Source of the DNA: Clostridium sp. DL-VIII
GTDB lineage: Bacteria > Bacillota > Clostridia > Clostridiales > Clostridiaceae
NCBI RefSeq assembly: GCF_000230835.1
Contig: NZ_CM001240.1
Location: 4,103,779 to 4,167,778, forward strand
Direction: 5' to 3'
DNA: 64,000 nt
Notes under the pieces: generated by a model
What the model was told of the DNA's origin: nothing
The model's database searches: none
The model's input: the letters and a program-made list of their open reading frames with translations, nothing else
Position numbers and translations under genes: made by a program
In this document: in pieces, positions 1 through 8,094 of the stretch
Layout: every line of letters begins with the position of its first letter
How positions within the stretch are numbered: position 1 is the first letter of the stretch

Positions 1-37
1 TTTTGAAGAACTATCCTCTGTAACTCACGTAAAACCA

Positions 38-125
38 CAAAAAAATCGCAAATCCAATCTCTTGAATAATACGATTTTACAATTTGCTATTTATTTTTAT
101 CGATTCATGATATAAGAAAAATACG
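38..125 (-). repeat. element A, T module (terminator half)
   Basis: Copy of the recurrent array repeat. An AAATCG(C/T)A arm pairs with TACGATTT across a TTGAAT/ATTCAA inner stem. On the minus strand it ends in a run of T, as in an intrinsic terminator. A conserved tail with ATTGATTCATGATATAAGA lies between the hairpin and the upstream stop codon at 132. It probably terminates the chimeric GNAT ORF. Confidence 0.8.
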
Positions 126-131
126 AAACAG

Positions 132-305
132 CTAATCTTCAAGATATTTTGATTCAAATGGATACTTGGCATAAGCTGTTTTATGTTTCTTAAACCCAAA
201 TTTTTTATAAAAGTTTTCAACTGCATTTACACGATTTTTAATTGTGTCTTTACTGCAACCAGGTAATTCTAGATTATTAATCATTTTCTTGATTTTTGGA
301 TACAT
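132..305 (-). pseudogene. chimeric GNAT C-terminal fragment (57 aa)
   Basis: An open frame whose last ~27 residues (from NFYKKFGFKK to ESKYLED) match almost exactly the C-terminus of the intact GNAT at 42165-42596, including the adjacent T module. The first ~30 residues are unrelated to that gene. GNAT proteins need ~140 residues, so it cannot be an active acetyltransferase. It looks like a recombinational fusion of a foreign 5' end to a duplicated cassette 3' end. No strong ribosome site is visible before the ATG. Confidence 0.6.
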
Positions 306-338
306 TTTATCATTCCTTTAAAAGGCGTGTAAAATGTG

Positions 339-380
339 AGAAGTGAAGTTCCTTGGGAAAGAACTCCACTTCTTATTTTT
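339..380. terminator. intrinsic terminator hairpin
   Basis: AGAAGTG and AGTTC arms pair with GAACT and CACTTCT around a CTTGGGAAA loop, followed on the plus strand by TATTTTT. It lies downstream of the nitroreductase relic and could act on either strand. Confidence 0.6.
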
Positions 381-496
381 ACCATCTTTTCTTACCCAAC
401 TTTCTCCAGGAATTGAGAAACTACCAAGTACAATTGGAGCTTGAGTAAAACAGAGACCAGTGTATATCTTTTTTCAATTAAATCTAAATATTCCAT
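376..496 (-). pseudogene. nitroreductase relic
   Basis: The minus strand reads MEYLDLIEKRY, a typical nitroreductase N-terminus, then shifts frame into a segment with APIVLGSFSIPG and SWVRKDGKN, which resembles the middle of NAD(P)H nitroreductases. The part between and the whole C-terminus are missing. The assignment rests on short motif resemblance and is moderate. It is just downstream of the aldo/keto reductase. Confidence 0.4.
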
Positions 497-619
497 TTTT
501 AATCCATTTGTAAAATCTGATAGCGTTATGTGATATTAATAGACAGGAGCTTTATAAACACAAAATCAGATTACCATTGTTCATGCGTGAATATACTTAA
601 CACAACAATCATGCCATTT

Positions 620-1738
620 TTATTTTTCTAGCTCTTCAGCTATAGTTTTTAAGTTTTCAATAATATTAATATGTTGAGGACAGACTCCTTCACACTTGCC
701 GCAGGCTATGCAGTCTGAAGCCTTTCCCCCAACCATAACCGAAAATAGATAGTTTCCCTGGGCACCTACAAAATCATTGTGAATCATTTTGCGGTTATAC
801 GCTGCAAAAACATTAGGAATGTGTATTTTCTGAGGGCAGCCTTCTAGACAATATTCACAGGAAGTGCAAGGAATGCACGGTATTTCACTGAATGCCTTCC
901 GCGCCTTCTCAACAACGGCTCTCTCATCTTCATTAAGTGGCTTGAAATGTTCCATATATGAAACATTGTCTTTTACCTGCTCGATTGAGGACATTCCGCT
1001 AAGTACAGTGATGATATTATCCAGAGAAGCTGCATATCGGATTGCCCAAGAGGCAACAGATGTTTTTGGATTCGCTTCTTCGAATATTTTTTTAACGCTG
1101 TCAACAGGATTTGCCAGTGCGCCCCCTTTGATCGGCTCCATAACAATGATGGGTTTGTTGTGTTTCAGCGCAACCTCATAGCATTTGCGTGCCTCGATTG
1201 AGTTACTCTCCCAATCGGCATAGTTCAACTGGAACTGTACAAATTCCATCTCAGGATGCTCGGTTAGAATTTTGTCTATTGCATCCGCCTTGTCATGAAT
1301 TGAAAAACCTATATGACGTATGATCCCTTTTTCCTTCAGCTCCCGGACATAATCCCATATACCGAAGTCATCAAAAGTTTTTGTGCGGCTTTCTCCCAAG
1401 TTATGAAGCAGGTAATAATCTATATAGCCTGCTCCAGTGCGCTTAAGTGAAGTCCAAATCATGTTCTTAGCTTCTTCTTCAGTTTTTACAATCCACGCAG
1501 GACATTTTGTCGCGATTTGAAAGCTCTCGCGTGGATAGCGGTCAACGATTGCTGTTTTCATCGCCTCTTCAGATTTGCCTCCCATATAGGCCCATGAGGA
1601 ATCAAAATAACTGAATCCTTTGGCCATAAACAGATCTACCATTTCCTTTGTCTGTTCAATATCAACTTCTTTATCAATCATAGGAAGCCTCATAAACCCG
1701 AAACCTAATTTCGGAATATTTTCGCCTAAATATGCCAT
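620..1738 (-). CDS. aldo/keto reductase with C-terminal 2x[4Fe-4S] domain
   Basis: NAD(P)H-linked oxidoreductase of the AKR family (372 aa). The catalytic tetrad is visible as Asp46, Tyr51, Lys78 and His112. The C-terminal third is ferredoxin-like, with Cys288/291/294/297/301 and Cys343/346/349/353, enough for two 4Fe-4S clusters as in the widespread clostridial AKR-ferredoxin fusions. Substrate unknown; probably a cytosolic aldehyde or ketone reductase coupled to iron-sulfur electron transfer. Base composition is visibly GC-richer than the neighbours, suggesting different ancestry. A TetR gene lies 130 bp upstream in the same direction and may control it. Confidence 0.9.
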   Translation of the reverse strand: MAYLGENIPKLGFGFMRLPMIDKEVDIEQTKEMVDLFMAKGFSYFDSSWAYMGGKSEEAMKTAIVDRYPRESFQIATKCPAWIVKTEEEAKNMIWTSLKRTGAGYIDYYLLHNLGESRTKTFDDFGIWDYVRELKEKGIIRHIGFSIHDKADAIDKILTEHPEMEFVQFQLNYADWESNSIEARKCYEVALKHNKPIIVMEPIKGGALANPVDSVKKIFEEANPKTSVASWAIRYAASLDNIITVLSGMSSIEQVKDNVSYMEHFKPLNEDERAVVEKARKAFSEIPCIPCTSCEYCLEGCPQKIHIPNVFAAYNRKMIHNDFVGAQGNYLFSVMVGGKASDCIACGKCEGVCPQHINIIENLKTIAEELEK

Positions 1739-1866
1739 ACAATACCAACCTCCATATTTATCTAGTATCTAAAAATAAGATACTTTTATTAGTCTACTTA
1801 ATGATATTTACAGTTCTTTCTTTTACCATTTCGCCCCCTTATTTGTGATGATCACATCACTATATT

Positions 1867-2514
1867 TTAATCATAGTTTTTTATAGATCTTATAGTTAAG
1901 GTAAACATGGTCTCAATAATTTCATCTATGTCTACTCCCCGATCAGTTATTACTGCATTTTCTTTTTCTAATATTATTTTTATTAAACTCATAATATTTA
2001 AATATAATATGTATGAAGTATTTATTACATTTAAATCATTTCTTATACTTTTATCTTCTATGCCTTCTTTTAATATATCTGTGAGTATAGAGAATAATTT
2101 AGATTGTTTTTCATAACATGCCATGATAACTTCATCGCGTGGTAAGTTTTTAACACTCATATTATTAAAAGCCAAAATAAACTTGAAGTAATCTGGATAT
2201 TTATTTAGAAAATCTATCTTTGCTTTACCTATAACTAAAATCTTATCCAATCCATTTTTTAATGAATTAAGCTCTAATGCTGCTTGTTCCATTTTCTCTG
2301 ACATATCAAAAGCCCTGCAAGTAATTTCATAACATAATTGTTCCTTGCTTTCAAAGTAAGAGTAAACTGTTCTTTTACTATATTTTACCTCCTTTGCCAC
2401 ATCATCCATAGTAGCTCCATCTATTCCTTTTAAAAAAAATACGGTCTCTGCTGCATTAACAATATTCTCTCTTCTTATTTTCTTTTTTGCTTCTTTTCCT
2501 ATTCCATTTTCCAT
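1867..2514 (-). CDS. TetR/AcrR family transcriptional regulator
   Basis: 215 aa. Residues ~14-60 form the TetR helix-turn-helix (start REN IVNAAETVFFLKG, recognition region TMDDVAKEVKYSKRTVYSYF). The rest is an all-helical ligand-binding domain of normal length. It is codirectional with the aldo/keto reductase downstream, the likeliest target, with itself. The ligand cannot be inferred. The upstream intergenic DNA is AT-rich without a clear perfect palindrome. Confidence 0.88.
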   Translation of the reverse strand: MENGIGKEAKKKIRRENIVNAAETVFFLKGIDGATMDDVAKEVKYSKRTVYSYFESKEQLCYEITCRAFDMSEKMEQAALELNSLKNGLDKILVIGKAKIDFLNKYPDYFKFILAFNNMSVKNLPRDEVIMACYEKQSKLFSILTDILKEGIEDKSIRNDLNVINTSYILYLNIMSLIKIILEKENAVITDRGVDIDEIIETMFTLTIRSIKNYD

Positions 2515-2648
2515 CTATAACCTCTAAAAACTTATTTTATATTTGCAAAAATAAACTCCAAGTTTACTTTTATGTTATATTATTAAATTTCTTTTGTAAA
2601 GTACTTTTTTAAAATATAATAAAATTCCACATAAGTCTATTTACTTAT

Positions 2649-2680
2649 AATAAAAGTGTCATAATGATGACACTTTTATT
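2649..2680. terminator. bidirectional hairpin
   Basis: AAAAGTGTCA pairs perfectly with TGACACTTTT around TAATGA, with flanking AATA/TATT extending the stem. It sits immediately downstream of the sigma-factor relic on the minus strand. Confidence 0.65.
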
Positions 2681-2853
2681 ATATAAACCCTTTTGAAATT
2701 GTTCTTAACGCTTTGTTTATACTATAATCTATTTGTCTCTTTTATCTATCTAATTCCCTCGCAACTTTCTTCTTTTCTTTACCCTGTATATAAATAAGAC
2801 TAATAACTTTATAATCTTTTTCAAGTAATAGTCTTAATATGTTGTCTATATTC
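2679..2853 (-). pseudogene. sigma-region-4-like relic with in-frame stop
   Basis: The minus strand reads EKDYKVISLIYIQGKEKKKV, then ARELDR, an in-frame TAA, then KRQIDYSINKALRTISKGFI. This is the helix-turn-helix pattern of sigma-70 region 4 or phage ArpU/DUF1492-type activators. The N-terminus is missing. A second relic of the same general kind is at 11281-11695. Confidence 0.5.
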
Positions 2854-2892
2854 TTATTTTATAATTCCATTTTTTTCATATCATTAATTGTT

Positions 2893-3009
2893 TTATTTTA
2901 TTGTTTGCAATTTATCTTTTTCTGTTGTAATTCCCATAGTACTTACACCACAACTAATTATTATTCCAATAAGATTTATAATAACTATTAAAGTGAATTT
3001 TTTTCTCAT
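2893..3009 (-). CDS. possible 38-aa membrane peptide
   Basis: Begins MRKKFTLIVI and runs through a hydrophobic segment into SCGVST, followed by a short charged tail, so it could be a tiny membrane or lipoprotein-like peptide. No good ribosome site precedes the ATG and it abuts element B, so it may be a fragment. No family recognised. Confidence 0.25.
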   Translation of the reverse strand: MRKKFTLIVIINLIGIIISCGVSTMGITTEKDKLQTIK

Positions 3010-3022
3010 TATAATTTAAATT

Positions 3023-3165
3023 TGTCACTCTCTTGACACATTAAACTATTATAATAAGGTTACAAAGTTGATAATAGTTTTCTTCATAAATATTTACCCT
3101 TATAAATATATAAATAAAGAGTAACATTCATATTCCCCGTATGATATGTTGCTCTTTATTACATT
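3023..3165 (-). repeat. element B copy
   Basis: Starts with TGTCA-N6-TGACA, continues through a TTATAATA-containing block resembling a minus-strand -10, and ends with the AATAAAGAGTAACAT...ATGTTGCTCTTTATT hairpin (about 3113-3160). The same layout recurs at 7658, 51236 and 62363. Confidence 0.75.
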
Positions 3166-3625
3166 TTATGCATTTTTCAACTCATGTATCGTTCAATATT
3201 GTCGTGCAGTTCTATTCATTGTTTTTCTTTTAATCTAACAATTTCATTTCAATTATTATATAACAACTTTAATCCTCATATAATTCTTACTTTGTTTATT
3301 AATACTCAACAAAAAGGTAACATATCATTTCACCTAATATATATGAATTATAGTATATTCTAAATATCAAAAATACCACAAATTCATTTCTGAATAATGC
3401 TGTATTCTAACTACTATATATTTTATAATTTTCTATTATTTTTTGCTTTTAAAAATAAAATAGTACAACTATAGTACAATTTTAAGTTTCATTCATTTTT
3501 TACCTAACATAATTTTTATTTCTCCAATCTATTATGATACTTTCTTTGAATGCTTTTCTTTTAGTTCCCCTAGTTGCGCAATTTTGTGCAATTTTTTCTT
3601 ATTTAATTCCTCCTTGAGAATAGAA
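3166..3625. other. gene-free AT-rich spacer
   Basis: No supportable gene. A decayed T module can be made out near 3366-3440 (ACCACAAATTCATTTCTGAATAATG, split here as remnants of the usual arms). Nothing else recognised. Confidence 0.4.
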
Positions 3626-3672
3626 AAAGGAATACTTAAAGCTTTTATTGCTCTAAGTATTCCTTTATTTTC
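3626..3672 (-). terminator. intrinsic terminator for the EamA operon
   Basis: AAAGGAATACTTA pairs with TAAGTATTCCTTT around a 16-base loop; T-rich tracts follow on both sides (TTTTTC on the minus strand). About 100 bp past the EamA stop codon. Confidence 0.7.
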
Positions 3673-3768
3673 ATTATTATAATATATACTTATATCTTAA
3701 TTTGATACCTTTTAAGTTTTACATAAGAATATTACGGATTAGCATAACTTTACATTATAACCCTAATC

Positions 3769-4686
3769 TTATTTTGGCATATTGCTTGCCTTATTTTCCT
3801 TGTTGTTAGCAATACCATAAAATCTTCTAGGCTTTAATTTAATTTCATTTAAAAGTGTAAAACCTAATATCATTATTCCACCTATAATCTGCATAGGAAG
3901 TATTGATTCCCCTAAAATAGTTACTGAAGCAATAATCGCAATAAGCGGATCAACATAACTTAAAATCGATGCCTCTTGACCTTTTAGATCTTTAAGTGAT
4001 GAAAAGTACAGACAATAGCAGATTCCAGTATGGATAATACCAAGTATCAGAAGATTTATTATCCCAGTATTCTCTAAACTGCCTATATGTATACCTGTTG
4101 TTGCGAACACATATGGAGTAAGAATAATAATTGCAGCAAAAAATTGTATTAAGGTTTTGTCAATACCAGTAACATTTTTAATAAATTTATTAAATAGCAC
4201 AACAGTTGCGTAAAGTACTGCTGCACCTAGACCAAAACCTATACCAATAAGGTTATTACTATATTTTCCTATACCACTGACACCAATTACCATAATCAAT
4301 CCTAATGTCGCCATAACAAAACATACCACTTGTTTAATTGTCAGCCTTTCTTTGAAGAAAATTGGGCATGCTGCCATAACAATTACAGGTGCAAAATAAT
4401 AGCTTAATGTTGCAATTGAAACTGTTGTATATTTATATGCCTGAAAAAGGAATATCCAGTTAAAACCCATTGCTATACCTGAAAGAAAAAGTGCAGGAAG
4501 ATCCTTTTTTATATCTGAGAACGAAATTCTCTTTCCACTTATAATCTTATATATGCAAATTACTACTGCTGCTGTTATTGCCCTAAAAAGCGCAATTTCC
4601 CCAGAAGAAATCGGAATATTTTTTACAAAAATCGAAATAGTTCCAAAAATCGCCATTGAAAAAATAATTTTAAGTTTTGCTTGCAT
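3769..4686 (-). CDS. EamA/DMT-family exporter
   Basis: 305 aa with about ten hydrophobic segments arranged as two EamA repeats, the usual size for drug/metabolite transporters of this superfamily. An inner-membrane exporter of a small metabolite or drug is likely; substrate unknown. It starts one base after the stop codon of the 68-aa ORF upstream, so the two are probably translationally coupled. The operon has a strong promoter overlapped by operator-like repeats near the MarR-GNAT gene. Confidence 0.88.
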   Translation of the reverse strand: MQAKLKIIFSMAIFGTISIFVKNIPISSGEIALFRAITAAVVICIYKIISGKRISFSDIKKDLPALFLSGIAMGFNWIFLFQAYKYTTVSIATLSYYFAPVIVMAACPIFFKERLTIKQVVCFVMATLGLIMVIGVSGIGKYSNNLIGIGFGLGAAVLYATVVLFNKFIKNVTGIDKTLIQFFAAIIILTPYVFATTGIHIGSLENTGIINLLILGIIHTGICYCLYFSSLKDLKGQEASILSYVDPLIAIIASVTILGESILPMQIIGGIMILGFTLLNEIKLKPRRFYGIANNKENKASNMPK

Positions 4687-4687
4687 C

Positions 4688-4894
4688 TTATCGTTCCTCT
4701 TTCATTAAAATATTGCCATAAAATGTATTATTATTTTGATCTGTATATTTCATCACTTCTTCTCCTGCAAAAGTAATTTCCCCCTTCTCTTTTAAATATC
4801 CTTCTTCTTGTAAAATATCCCACACATGGGCACCAACATGTCCCAATAAACGATTATTGCAAATAAAATATACGGCTTTTTTATTTTTTATCAT
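4688..4894 (-). CDS. 68-aa conserved-looking hypothetical protein
   Basis: Soluble small protein containing CNNRLLGHVGAHVWDILQEE and a glycine-rich GEITFAGEEVMKY stretch. Family not recognised. It is the first gene of the two-gene unit with the EamA exporter (gap of one base) and is preceded by GGGGAAA before ATG. Its position suggests a role with, or regulatory coupling to, the exporter, but that is inference. Confidence 0.6.
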   Translation of the reverse strand: MIKNKKAVYFICNNRLLGHVGAHVWDILQEEGYLKEKGEITFAGEEVMKYTDQNNNTFYGNILMKEER

Positions 4895-4928
4895 TTTACG
4901 TTTCCCCTTTTCTTATATTTATCTCCAT

Positions 4929-4984
4929 TTAGTTGACTGCGTCCAATATTTATTGTAGTCATTTTTGAGGACTGTGTCAACTAA
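4929..4984 (-). promoter_or_regulatory. strong promoter flanked by operator-like inverted repeats
   Basis: On the minus strand TTGACA (4975-4980) and TACAAT (4952-4957) are separated by exactly 17 bases. The -35 lies inside one copy of a degenerate TTGAC-N3-GTCAA palindrome; the second copy lies downstream of the -10 at 4931-4944. Outer arms TTAGTTGAC (4929-4937) and GTCAACTAA (4976-4984) are perfectly complementary. Likely site of the adjacent MarR protein. Confidence 0.6.
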
Positions 4985-5003
4985 TTTTATATTTTTCATA
5001 TAA

Positions 5004-5046
5004 CAAAAAAACACAAGAAATTTTGCCAACTTCTCATGTTTTTTAA
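5004..5046 (-). terminator. terminator of the MarR-GNAT gene
   Basis: On the minus strand AACATGAGAA pairs with TTTCTTGTGTT around a GTTGGCAAAA loop, then a T run. Confidence 0.65.
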
Positions 5047-5080
5047 GACTGCTTTATTTTTTATACTTAATTTAACAATT

Positions 5081-5992
5081 TTATAAATCTAAATCCCAAC
5101 GTTCTTCCACAACGCCTTCTCCCCATTCCGATTTATCATAACTTGCAGTTTTTTGGAATCCGCGACATTCATAAATATGCCTTGCTATTATCTGCGCACT
5201 GATTGTTAACAGAAAAACATGTTTATACTTCTTCTCTCTGCAGAAATCAAGTGCTATATCCATAAGTTTATTTCCATATCCTCTGCCTCGCATTTCTGGT
5301 TCAAGCATAAAAAAGCGTAATTGTGCAGTTTCATCATCCACCTTTGCTATTGCAATACTTCCAGCAGGATTTCCATTGCATTCTAAAATGTTTAAACAAT
5401 CAGTTTTTAAATTAAAATTATTTGCAAACTGGTAAACAATATTATCAACATAATCAAAAAAGACATTTGATAAATGCCGTTCAGCATAATATAGAGTCTT
5501 ATGGCGTGAAATTACATACTCTATATCGCTTGAAGTGAATGGCCGGATATTGATAACATCTGTAACATCCGATAATTTATTCTTAATCATCATCATTGCA
5601 TCAAAAACAAGTTTTTGATTTTTTTCATCCATTTTATTAAATAAGTTACTGATTTGCTCACTCTGTATATCATTTAATTTATTAAAATCATTTCGGCCCT
5701 TTTCAGTAAGCTTAATATAGTTAATACGGCTATCTGCAGCTGATTGCGTCTTATCTATAAGTCCCTTTTTTTCAAATCTTGCAATCATGCGGCTCATAAA
5801 ACTCCTATCAATGTCAAGCTGATTTACTAATACATTAGCAGTACATCTATCTGTTTTGCCAATCTCAAACAGTACCCTTGCTTCTGTTAAGGAATATCCT
5901 TCAGCCATAATCTGCCCGTTCAAGAGATTTAAAATGTTTGAGTAAAATCTATTGAATCCCATAGCCTCAGAAATCATATCCATTGAAATCAT
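5081..5992 (-). CDS. MarR-type regulator fused to GNAT acetyltransferase
   Basis: 303 aa from the ATG at 5992, chosen because TTGGAGGTG lies just before it; an upstream ATG at 6043 lacks such a site. The N-terminal ~145 residues are a MarR winged helix (LVNQLDIDRSFMSRMIARFE, then KKGLIDKTQSAADSRINYIK). The C-terminal ~155 residues are GNAT, with the acetyl-CoA loop in EPEMRGRGYGNKLMD. Such fusions are known in bacteria. It lies upstream of the EamA operon in the same direction and probably controls that operon through the repeats at 4929-4984. Confidence 0.85.
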   Translation of the reverse strand: MISMDMISEAMGFNRFYSNILNLLNGQIMAEGYSLTEARVLFEIGKTDRCTANVLVNQLDIDRSFMSRMIARFEKKGLIDKTQSAADSRINYIKLTEKGRNDFNKLNDIQSEQISNLFNKMDEKNQKLVFDAMMMIKNKLSDVTDVINIRPFTSSDIEYVISRHKTLYYAERHLSNVFFDYVDNIVYQFANNFNLKTDCLNILECNGNPAGSIAIAKVDDETAQLRFFMLEPEMRGRGYGNKLMDIALDFCREKKYKHVFLLTISAQIIARHIYECRGFQKTASYDKSEWGEGVVEERWDLDL

Positions 5993-6043
5993 ACTTACAC
6001 CTCCAACAATCCAAAATTTATATATTAAAACTTTACCAGTCAC

Positions 6044-6589
6044 ATTTATAAAAAATATTTATATTTATTTTTTAGATAATACCAACATTTACCCGTTGAT
6101 ATTTTAACACATTTATGAAAGAATGTCATACTGCATCTTTCTTAAATCTATTTCTTATTTGTACCTGAATTATAAAAAAAATTATCATTATGTTATCAAA
6201 ATGTTTGCATAATATTATAATTCTGATGAATAAAAATACTATTATAAAATATATTATATATATAGAACAAAACTTACAATATCCACCTTTATACGATAAG
6301 TTATTTTTAATAATTCATTATCCAATTACGGTAAATTTCGCATTTATTTATGATATGGTTCACCATTCATAATCCTAAACTTTTTTCATTATTGTAGGTC
6401 TTATATATATTCGCTTCAACTGCTCATTACAGTCATACTGCTATAAAATGTTTATTTACGTTTTATAGTTTTTTCAGTTGTCTCCCTCACTAAAAATGAG
6501 ATTTAATATTAATTTATTTTGAGTACTTACTCTACATAAATATATTATTATTATAATATATTTCGTCGATATTTTTCCATAAAATATTA
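6044..6589. other. gene-free AT-rich region
   Basis: Contains only AT-rich DNA with no supportable CDS. A 60-codon plus-strand frame at 6190-6372 has no ribosome site and low-complexity composition. Confidence 0.4.
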
Positions 6590-6628
6590 AAAATGCCACA
6601 ACCTCATTTCTAAATGTTGTGGCATTTA
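6590..6628 (-). terminator. intrinsic terminator after the VOC gene
   Basis: AAATGCCACAAC pairs perfectly with GTTGTGGCATTT around a 13-base loop; T-rich on the minus strand. It occupies the position of a T module but has a different stem sequence. Confidence 0.75.
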
Positions 6629-6635
6629 AAATCTG

Positions 6636-6992
6636 TTATTTTCTCTTTGTATAGTCTGTAATACCTAGTCTATTTCCAAATGGATCTTCAAATTCTACAG
6701 CCATTCCTGTCATTATTTCAAAAGGTTCAGACAAAAATTTAACACCATTTTCTTTTAATTTACTATACTCATCTTCAACATTTTCAACTTCAAACCAGAT
6801 TGTTGGCTTAATATCTGGGAATAGTCTTTCATCTTTTAAAATAATTGCCGGCTCTTCGTCTCCAATATTAAAAGCAATCATTCCTTTTTTAGAAAAATCA
6901 AATTTTAATTTTAATCCTAAGGTGCTTTCATAATACTTTCTAGCCTCTGCTAAATTGCTCACTCCCATAAAAAAGTTATCATAGTTCTTCAT
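6636..6992 (-). CDS. VOC family protein (glyoxalase/bleomycin-resistance fold)
   Basis: 118 aa, one VOC domain with two beta-alpha-beta-beta-beta units; begins NFFMGVSNLAEARKYYESTL and ends with the typical EDPFGNRLGITD motif. Members bind a metal or sequester small hydrophobic molecules; the specific ligand is unknown. AGGAGGAATTTATA precedes the ATG. Single-gene unit with its own terminator. Confidence 0.88.
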   Translation of the reverse strand: MKNYDNFFMGVSNLAEARKYYESTLGLKLKFDFSKKGMIAFNIGDEEPAIILKDERLFPDIKPTIWFEVENVEDEYSKLKENGVKFLSEPFEIMTGMAVEFEDPFGNRLGITDYTKRK

Positions 6993-7138
6993 TATAAATT
7001 CCTCCTATTATTTTTATTCTCATCTATCTATTTATGTATTTCATGCATTAAAGTTTATCTATTCTGTATATTATTTAATACTTATTAAATATAATACTTT
7101 ATAAGTTATTTATTAATAATTATAGGAGGTCTATATAA

Positions 7139-7651
7139 GTGTCCTTTTCAAATAAATCTTCTTCCAACCGCCAGGCTAACGAAAATATGCTAATTAATTC
7201 TTCTCACATAGGAAACGATACTATTGTTATGGTTGGATCCTTTGGTTCTATTCTTGTTTCTAGAGATGATGGATTAACTTGGCATTCAAAAACTTCAGGC
7301 ACTTCTAATGATCTTAATTCAATTGCCTTTGGAAATAATACCTTTATTGCAGTTGGATCCTCCGGTACTATTCTTATTTCTAGAGATATCGGTAAAACTT
7401 GGCGTTCAAAGACTGCTGGTACTTCTAACGACCTTAATTCAATTACCTTTGGAAATAATATATTTATTGCAGTTGGATCCTCTGGCACTATTCTTATTTC
7501 TAGAGATAACGGGGTAACTTGGCATTCGAAAATTTCAGGTACTTCTAAAAATCTCACTGGAATTGTATTGGCTAACAACAACTTTGTTGCATATGGATCT
7601 TCAATTACTGTTATTTCCACAAATATTGGCCGCACTTGGCATTCTACGTAA
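7139..7651 (+). CDS. BNR/Asp-box repeat protein (partial beta-propeller)
   Basis: 170 aa from a GTG start with AGGAGG seven bases upstream. Four blades of ~42 residues repeat the pattern GNNTFIAVGSSGTILISRD then G-x-TW-x-SKTSGTS, the Asp-box S-x-D-x-G-x-TW of BNR/YCF48-like propellers. The first three blades are nearly identical at DNA level, indicating recent tandem duplication of ~126 bp. No signal peptide is apparent. Four blades are too few for a normal six- or seven-bladed propeller, so the protein is truncated, oligomeric, or still expanding. Plus strand, against the array. Confidence 0.8.
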   Translation: MSFSNKSSSNRQANENMLINSSHIGNDTIVMVGSFGSILVSRDDGLTWHSKTSGTSNDLNSIAFGNNTFIAVGSSGTILISRDIGKTWRSKTAGTSNDLNSITFGNNIFIAVGSSGTILISRDNGVTWHSKISGTSKNLTGIVLANNNFVAYGSSITVISTNIGRTWHST

Positions 7652-7657
7652 TCCAGA

Positions 7658-7783
7658 CAATTAACTAATTATAATAAGCTTACTAAGTTGATAGTAATTT
7701 TTTTCATAAACATTTACCCATTAAATAAATATAATAATAAAGAGTAACACTCATTTCTTTTGATGTGTTACTCTTTATTATGT
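7658..7783 (-). repeat. element B copy
   Basis: Contains TTAACTAATTATAATAAGCTTAC, abbreviated here as the B left block, then the AATAAAGAGTAACAC...GTGTTACTCTTTATT hairpin. It lacks the TGTCA/TGACA palindrome of other copies. The hairpin separates the plus-strand BNR gene from a minus-strand relic and can terminate either. Confidence 0.75.
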
Positions 7784-7784
7784 T

Positions 7785-8063
7785 TTACGTAAGTCTTAAA
7801 CTACTGTGCGGTTTATTAGAATTTCGTATTGAAAAATCGTAAATTCGATCTCTTGTATGATTTCTTTCTAACAATGTTTTCTTCATTTTTGGCAAAATAG
7901 AATATCCCATCGATTTTAATACTTTATATCCTTCATCAATAGCTTTAACAATTTGAGTTGAAATTTTTTTGCTTTTAGCAACTTTATGTAAATTTCCATC
8001 ACATGCATATGAAGCATAACAAAGAGTATTATAGATAGACTTAAAATTATACCAGTAGATCAT
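7785..8063 (-). pseudogene. probable ketopantoate-reductase-family C-terminal relic
   Basis: 92-codon frame containing HKVAKSKKISTQIVKAIDEG followed by YKVLKSMGYSILP, which resembles the helical C-terminal domain of ApbA/PanE-like reductases. The NAD(P)-binding N-terminal domain is absent and the tail diverges. Probably a broken cassette between element B and the MNIO gene. Family call is moderate. Confidence 0.4.
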
Positions 8064-8094
8064 TATTTAGTTTTTAATTAAATATTTCCTGTAT

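Noticed and set aside
6190..6372. 60-codon plus-strand ORF
   Set aside because: No ribosome site, low-complexity AT-rich composition, no recognisable motif.
7204..7635. 143-codon minus-strand ORF opposite the BNR gene
   Set aside because: Antisense frame kept open by the repeats of the real gene; no ribosome site.
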